36,638 nt of DNA from the NCBI GenBank assembly GCA_024682555.1, contig JAIKZD010000028.1, positions 1 through 36,638 on the forward strand. Direction: 5' to 3'. The notes beneath the pieces are model-generated. The model saw nothing but the letters and a program-made list of their open reading frames with translations, was not told the DNA's origin and ran no database searches. The DNA is from Lachnospiraceae bacterium (GTDB lineage: Bacteria > Bacillota > Clostridia > Lachnospirales > Lachnospiraceae). Of this stretch, positions 33,080 through 36,638 are shown piece after piece. Each line of letters begins with the position of its first letter. Positions within the stretch are counted from its first letter, which is position 1. The translations under genes were made by a program, and so were the position numbers.

Positions 33080-34721
33080 AGATGGCCCTTATGGATGCTC
33101 TTGTGATGTTTGAGCTTATTCCAACGCCATAGGTCACCCTTCCGTCATCCGCATCCAGAAGATGGATATAAGCGGCGGCCTGCGCATTGGCACCGCCCTG
33201 AAGGGCATGCTCCTCATAATCAAGAACCTTTATGTTGATATCCATGTTTTCCCTCAGTCCTCTGAGAACCGCATCAATGGGACCGTTACCCACGGATTCG
33301 AAACGTCCTTCCTTATCATTGAGGGTATAGATCAGCTCAATATGGGTATCAAATTCGCTGTCTTCCGTATCGGACCTGTCATCCACCCTGAGTTTTCTGA
33401 AGTGAAGGGGCTCTTTTTTCTCGATATAGTTTTCCTTAAAGGCCTGCATGATCTCTTCGGGCGATACCTCACCCTGTTTCTCGGAGATCTCCTGAATAAC
33501 TGCCGCAAATTCCTTGTGCATTCCCTTCGGAAGCTTGAAGCCGAAATAGGTGTCCATGATAAAGGCAACTCCGCCCTTTCCGGACTGCGAATTGATCCTG
33601 ACTATGGGTTCATACTTTCTGCCTATATCGGAGGGATCGATGGGAAGATAGGGAACCTGCCAGATCTGGCTGTTTCTCTCCTTCATTGCCTTCACGCCCT
33701 TGTTGATGGCATCCTGATGGGACCCTGAAAAAGCCGTAAATACAAGCTTGCCCGCATAGGGATGTCTGTCATCTATGGGCATCTTGATAAGCCTCTGGTA
33801 TGCATCCGTTATTTCATTTATATCCTCGATCTCAAGTCCGGGATCAACTCCCTGCGAGAACATATTATAGGCTATGTTCAGGATATCGACATTGCCGGTT
33901 CTCTCTCCGTTTCCCAAAAGAGTTCCTTCTACCCTTTCCGCACCGGCAAGCATCGCAAGTTCCGTTGCTGCGATGCCCGTACCCCTGTCATTGTGGGGAT
34001 GGACGCTTAAGATAATGCTCTCACGGTCCTCAAAATGCTTATTCATCCATTCGATCTGGTCCGCATAGACATTCGGTGTATTTAACTCAACCGTTGCGGG
34101 GAGATTGATGATGATCTTATCATCCTTTGTGGCACCCCACTCTTTCTGAACAGCGGTACAGATCTCAAGTGCAAACTCCACCTCGGTACCCGTAAAGCTT
34201 TCGGGAGAGTACTCAAGGGTTATGTTTCCGGGGAAGGAATCCCTAAGCTCCCTTACCCACTTCGTTCCGTTTTTTGCTATCTCGATTATGCCTTCCTTAT
34301 CCATATTAAAGACCACATCCCTCTGAAGGACGGAGGTGGAATTATAGATATGGACTATCACGTTTTTAATGCCTTCTATGGCTTCAAAGGTTCTCTCTAT
34401 CTGTTCTTTACGGCACTGGGTGAGCACCTGGACCTTAACATCATCGGGGATGAGCTTTCTGTCCACAAGCTGCCTTAAAAAATCAAATTCTATCTGGGAG
34501 GCCGCGGGAAAACCTATCTCTATCTCCTTAAATCCGAGCTTTACGAGAAGTTCGAAAAACTCGATCTTCTCCTCTACTATCATGGGATCGATAAGGGCCT
34601 GGTTTCCGTCCCTCAAATCCACACTGCACCATATCGGGGCCTTAAGGATCTCCTTGTCCGGCCATTCCCTTTCCGGATAGTTAAGGACCGGATTTTTTAT
34701 ATATCTCTTATAATTCAGCAT
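33039..34721 (-). CDS. leuA: 2-isopropylmalate synthase (LeuA, long form)
   Basis: 560 residues. The catalytic barrel opens with APIWCSVDLRDGNQALIDPM, contains LSVHPHNDRGTGIAATELAM (metal-binding His and the conserved GTG), and TLLGNGERTGNVDI. The C-terminal 120 residues form the LeuA allosteric dimer domain, ending VGISSNITRASIRAIFSAIN. It condenses acetyl-CoA with 2-ketoisovalerate, the first step of leucine synthesis, and is presumably feedback-inhibited by leucine. The start has GGAGGAAA seven bases upstream. It is unrelated to the polysaccharide genes and marks the housekeeping side of the window. No T-box or CodY-type box was seen in the short leader. Confidence 0.96.
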   Translation of the reverse strand: MLNYKRYIKNPVLNYPEREWPDKEILKAPIWCSVDLRDGNQALIDPMIVEEKIEFFELLVKLGFKEIEIGFPAASQIEFDFLRQLVDRKLIPDDVKVQVLTQCRKEQIERTFEAIEGIKNVIVHIYNSTSVLQRDVVFNMDKEGIIEIAKNGTKWVRELRDSFPGNITLEYSPESFTGTEVEFALEICTAVQKEWGATKDDKIIINLPATVELNTPNVYADQIEWMNKHFEDRESIILSVHPHNDRGTGIAATELAMLAGAERVEGTLLGNGERTGNVDILNIAYNMFSQGVDPGLEIEDINEITDAYQRLIKMPIDDRHPYAGKLVFTAFSGSHQDAINKGVKAMKERNSQIWQVPYLPIDPSDIGRKYEPIVRINSQSGKGGVAFIMDTYFGFKLPKGMHKEFAAVIQEISEKQGEVSPEEIMQAFKENYIEKKEPLHFRKLRVDDRSDTEDSEFDTHIELIYTLNDKEGRFESVGNGPIDAVLRGLRENMDINIKVLDYEEHALQGGANAQAAAYIHLLDADDGRVTYGVGISSNITRASIRAIFSAINRLNPQNPR

Positions 34722-34751
34722 GGCTTTCCTCCGTATATGTATTATTGCAAA

Positions 34752-34764
34752 CGGATCTGATCCG
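34752..34764. promoter_or_regulatory. 13-bp palindrome in the leuA leader
   Basis: CGGATC T GATCCG is a perfect 6-bp inverted repeat with one central base, 30 nt upstream of the leuA start. It could be an operator or a small hairpin in the transcript. No clear -35/-10 pair was identified in the 34722-34828 interval. Regulatory function is a guess. Confidence 0.3.
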
Positions 34765-34828
34765 CTTATCTTATGTTTTTATGCTTTTGACCATCATATG
34801 ATATCACAAACCCGTGGATTTTTATATC

Positions 34829-34858
34829 AAAAAAATAAGCCGGCAGATCCGGCTTATT
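34829..34858 (-). terminator. Rho-independent terminator of ptsH
   Basis: On the minus strand the stem AATAAGCCGG pairs with CCGGCTTATT around a 5-nt loop, directly followed by seven T residues. The ascending arm of the stem includes the TAA stop codon of ptsH (34854-34856). It would separate the ptsH transcript from leuA, which therefore needs its own promoter. Confidence 0.88.
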
Positions 34859-35117
34859 CTCCAAGTCCGCTTTCTATAGCGGCCACAAGCGCATCAAGTG
34901 CTTCTTCCTCGTCATCGCCTTCGCAGACGAACTCGACTTCATCCCCACACTTGACACATGCCCCCAACACACTTAAGACACTTTTAGCATTCGCTGTATT
35001 ATCATGAAAATTGAAGGTTATCAGCGATTTATACTGCATTGCTTCCTTGCACAAAATGCCTGCAGGTCTCAAATGCAAACCAGTCGGATTCTTTATCACG
35101 ACCTTCCGGCTAACCAT
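34854..35117 (-). CDS. ptsH: HPr family phosphocarrier protein
   Basis: 87 residues, the standard HPr length. GLHLRPAG places the phosphorylated His at position 15, and NAKSVLSVLGACVKCGDEVE places the regulatory Ser at position 46, both exactly where HPr has them. It therefore can take phosphate from enzyme I for sugar transport and can be a target of HPr kinase for CcpA-type catabolite control; Crh, which lacks the His, is excluded. The start has GGAGG followed by a nine-to-ten-base spacer. It has its own near-consensus promoter and an intrinsic terminator, so it is a single-gene unit. Confidence 0.95.
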   Translation of the reverse strand: MVSRKVVIKNPTGLHLRPAGILCKEAMQYKSLITFNFHDNTANAKSVLSVLGACVKCGDEVEFVCEGDDEEEALDALVAAIESGLGE

Positions 35118-35190
35118 TAGTTCAGTTCCTCCGTTTAAAACCTATGATAAACGGGATCGGCATCCTCATTTACCATGAATACTTTAAGTG

Positions 35191-35219
35191 ATTATAGCAT
35201 TTATTATAAAGTTTCACAA
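35191..35219 (-). promoter_or_regulatory. Sigma-A type promoter of ptsH
   Basis: On the minus strand TTGTGA (35214-35219), a 17-bp spacer and TATAAT (35191-35196) with an upstream TG extension (TGCTATAAT) form the best promoter in the window. A second TATAAT lies inside the spacer. The leader to the ptsH ATG would be about 65 nt. Confidence 0.8.
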
Positions 35220-35265
35220 GTAAATTGACGTTTGTTTGGATTTTTTTATATATTTTTTACAAAAA

Positions 35266-36638
35266 TCACTGCTGGCCTTCAACTGGTTCCGTGATCTCCG
35301 TAACCTCCCCCGCAGTCTCCGCAGGCAGTTCTCCTGCCGCTGCTTCCGGGACCGTCTCCGAAACACCGATGGGGCTTAAGATCACCTGCATGTATACCGG
35401 TTCCGAGACCGTCAGATTTCCCGGAAGGGTAAATACCACTTCACCGTCATATATTCCGCTAATGGTACCTTCCTGCACTTCCTTCGGGATCATCGAGGAA
35501 GCATCTATGACTCCCTTTATGGAGTTGACGTCCGCTTTATCCGTAGCCGCTTTCAATCCGGACACCCTGAGATTTACCGTACCGCTCATATCAACAATAA
35601 CGGCCGAATATCCTTCAGGAACATTTGAAAGTGTTATATTGCCGGTAGGCACAACCAGATCCGCGGTGTTTACTTTTTCCACATATAAGGTCACCTTCAC
35701 CACTTTGTCAAAATCCGGATCCGCTATCACTATCCCGTTTGGAAGATACCGGGATATATCGATCTCGTGGGTCACACTGCCGGTGGCTCCCTGTATGGAT
35801 AAAACATCCGAAGGTATCTCGATGCTTGATATGTCATTTATCACATTGCCGCTTCCCGCTATCCTGACGGAATCGGGATCAAAGCTTATTATCCCCGAAG
35901 AGATAAAGCCATCCGCCGGAGAACCCGCTATATGCCCGCAGCTTATGGGTACGACCTTGGCGGTGAGGATCTCAACGTCTACGTGTACTTCTTTTATGCT
36001 AAGCTCAAGTCTTTTATCCGTGACCTGGGCATCATTCTCATCATACAGATATATTGCCGAATTGGTGGATATATTGCTGCTCATTCCGGTAACATCAACG
36101 GATGCCATGGCATAGGAAAGACCGGACACAACGGAAACGGGACCGGACACGGAAACTATGTTGACCGACGGTTTGGCATTTCCCGTTACAAAACCGCTGT
36201 TTGGCTCACCCGAAACCTCAACGCCTATCCTTAATGTCTTTTTCTGCATTTCCTCTATCTGGACCCGCAGATTTTTCGTTATGGGCGTAATGGCATCTAT
36301 CCTGTCGGAGTATCTCGCGGACCTTACCTCAATGGCTACGGTATTCATAAAAGAAAGATCCTTCATGTCCGCAGTGGCCCTGATGTAGTCCCTGCTCATG
36401 GACTCTATAACGGAACGCTTGGCGGTGACCACCACCGAGACGGAATCCGTACCGTCAAGAACCTCATAGGTCTTTCCTTCATCCGTGATCACGCCCGCAT
36501 TTACTATTTCCACGGGTATTCCCGCGTAAGTCCTTGTGATGGTGGGGTCGTCCACATTGACAACGATAAGCCAGAGGACTACGGAAGCCAGAACCGATAA
36601 TACTTTAAGGCCTAAATTACTTGTCAGACTCTTTTTCA
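35266..36638 (-). CDS. cdaR: YbbR-repeat protein, CdaR-like c-di-AMP cyclase regulator (start codon cut by the window edge)
   Basis: The frame stays open to the right edge. The last two bases on the minus strand are TG followed by codons KKSLTSNLGLKVLSVLASVV, so the ATG most likely straddles the boundary and the full protein has about 457 residues. An N-terminal membrane anchor (LSVLASVVLWLIVVNVDDP) is followed by about four YbbR repeats, near residues 35-115, 118-205, 206-300 and 305-415. A low-complexity Pro/Glu/Ala tail ends the protein. CdaR binds and regulates the diadenylate cyclase CdaA, whose gene usually lies just upstream, which here would be beyond the window. The extracytoplasmic placement of the repeats follows from the single anchor. 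Confidence 0.9.
   Translation of the reverse strand, partial: KKSLTSNLGLKVLSVLASVVLWLIVVNVDDPTITRTYAGIPVEIVNAGVITDEGKTYEVLDGTDSVSVVVTAKRSVIESMSRDYIRATADMKDLSFMNTVAIEVRSARYSDRIDAITPITKNLRVQIEEMQKKTLRIGVEVSGEPNSGFVTGNAKPSVNIVSVSGPVSVVSGLSYAMASVDVTGMSSNISTNSAIYLYDENDAQVTDKRLELSIKEVHVDVEILTAKVVPISCGHIAGSPADGFISSGIISFDPDSVRIAGSGNVINDISSIEIPSDVLSIQGATGSVTHEIDISRYLPNGIVIADPDFDKVVKVTLYVEKVNTADLVVPTGNITLSNVPEGYSAVIVDMSGTVNLRVSGLKAATDKADVNSIKGVIDASSMIPKEVQEGTISGIYDGEVVFTLPGNLTVSEPVYMQVILSPIGVSETVPEAAAGELPAETAGEVTEITEPVEGQQ

Noticed and set aside
33162-33728. A 188-codon plus-strand frame inside leuA.
   Set aside because: It is antisense to a fully conserved LeuA sequence.
34722-34853. A possible leucine T-box riboswitch ahead of leuA.
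   Set aside because: The interval is too short, and the conserved T-box sequence and terminator were not found.
1-36638. The palindrome CTTAAG appears far more often than chance across the window.
   Set aside because: In the places checked it is in frame as CTT AAG (Leu-Lys) in minus-strand genes, so codon preference explains it better than a signal sequence.
1-36638. tRNA or rRNA genes, insertion sequences, CRISPR arrays or attachment sites.
   Set aside because: Nothing resembling them was seen; the intergenic gaps are all under 150 nt and are accounted for by leaders and promoters.

Overview
The window looks like a chromosomal surface-polysaccharide locus of a low-to-medium GC Firmicute, most likely a Lachnospiraceae-type Clostridium. 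Support for this comes from strong GGAGG-type ribosome binding sites (some with TTG starts), a regulatory-type HPr with both His15 and Ser46, a long-form LeuA, a YbbR-repeat CdaR-like protein and a YuiD-like divergent PAP2 protein. The genus assignment is inference. No RNA genes, insertion sequences, prophage or CRISPR arrays were seen.

Layout. Positions 1 to 29819 hold 28 genes on the minus strand with no gap above 37 nt and many 4 to 58 nt overlaps, so they read as one very long operon transcribed leftward from a promoter near 29.9 kb. Transcription starts with gmd and fcl (GDP-L-fucose). Next come four uncharacterised membrane proteins (23807-27803), then a GT2, a large polyprenyl-phosphate sugar-1-phosphate transferase, two GT2s, a GT4, and a polymerase/ligase - flippase - polymerase/ligase block (15127-19014). 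A second, short PglC-like initiating transferase follows, with an ATP-grasp enzyme and a HAD phosphatase, a GT4, and the complete UDP-N-acetyl-L-fucosamine cassette (capE, capF, capG). The left part adds a GT4, a third polymerase-like protein, a WbsX/GH99-like protein, a GT2, a KpsC/KpsS-like transferase, a NeuB-family synthase and a second flippase cut by the left edge.

The content fits Wzx/Wzy-type assembly. Two initiating transferases, two flippases and three polymerase/ligase-like proteins suggest two repeat-unit pathways fused in tandem, or one polysaccharide plus a separate decorating or attachment pathway. Predicted sugar inputs are L-fucose, L-FucNAc, a nonulosonic acid and possibly rhamnose (rfbD lies outside the operon).

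Right flank, 29938-36638: genes alternate in strand. These are a PAP2-like membrane protein (+), rfbD (-), an orphan GT-C-like membrane protein (+), leuA (-), ptsH (-) and cdaR (-, start codon cut by the right edge). The two convergent pairs overlap tail to tail by 23 and 41 nt. The only clear intrinsic terminator lies between ptsH and leuA.

The most unusual part is 23807-27803. Two sets of paralogous membrane modules look like split GT-C-type proteins. One pair sits in the same reading frame, separated only by TAG-AGA-GAA-TAA. A third member ends in what looks like a metal-site-less metallo-beta-lactamase-like fragment.
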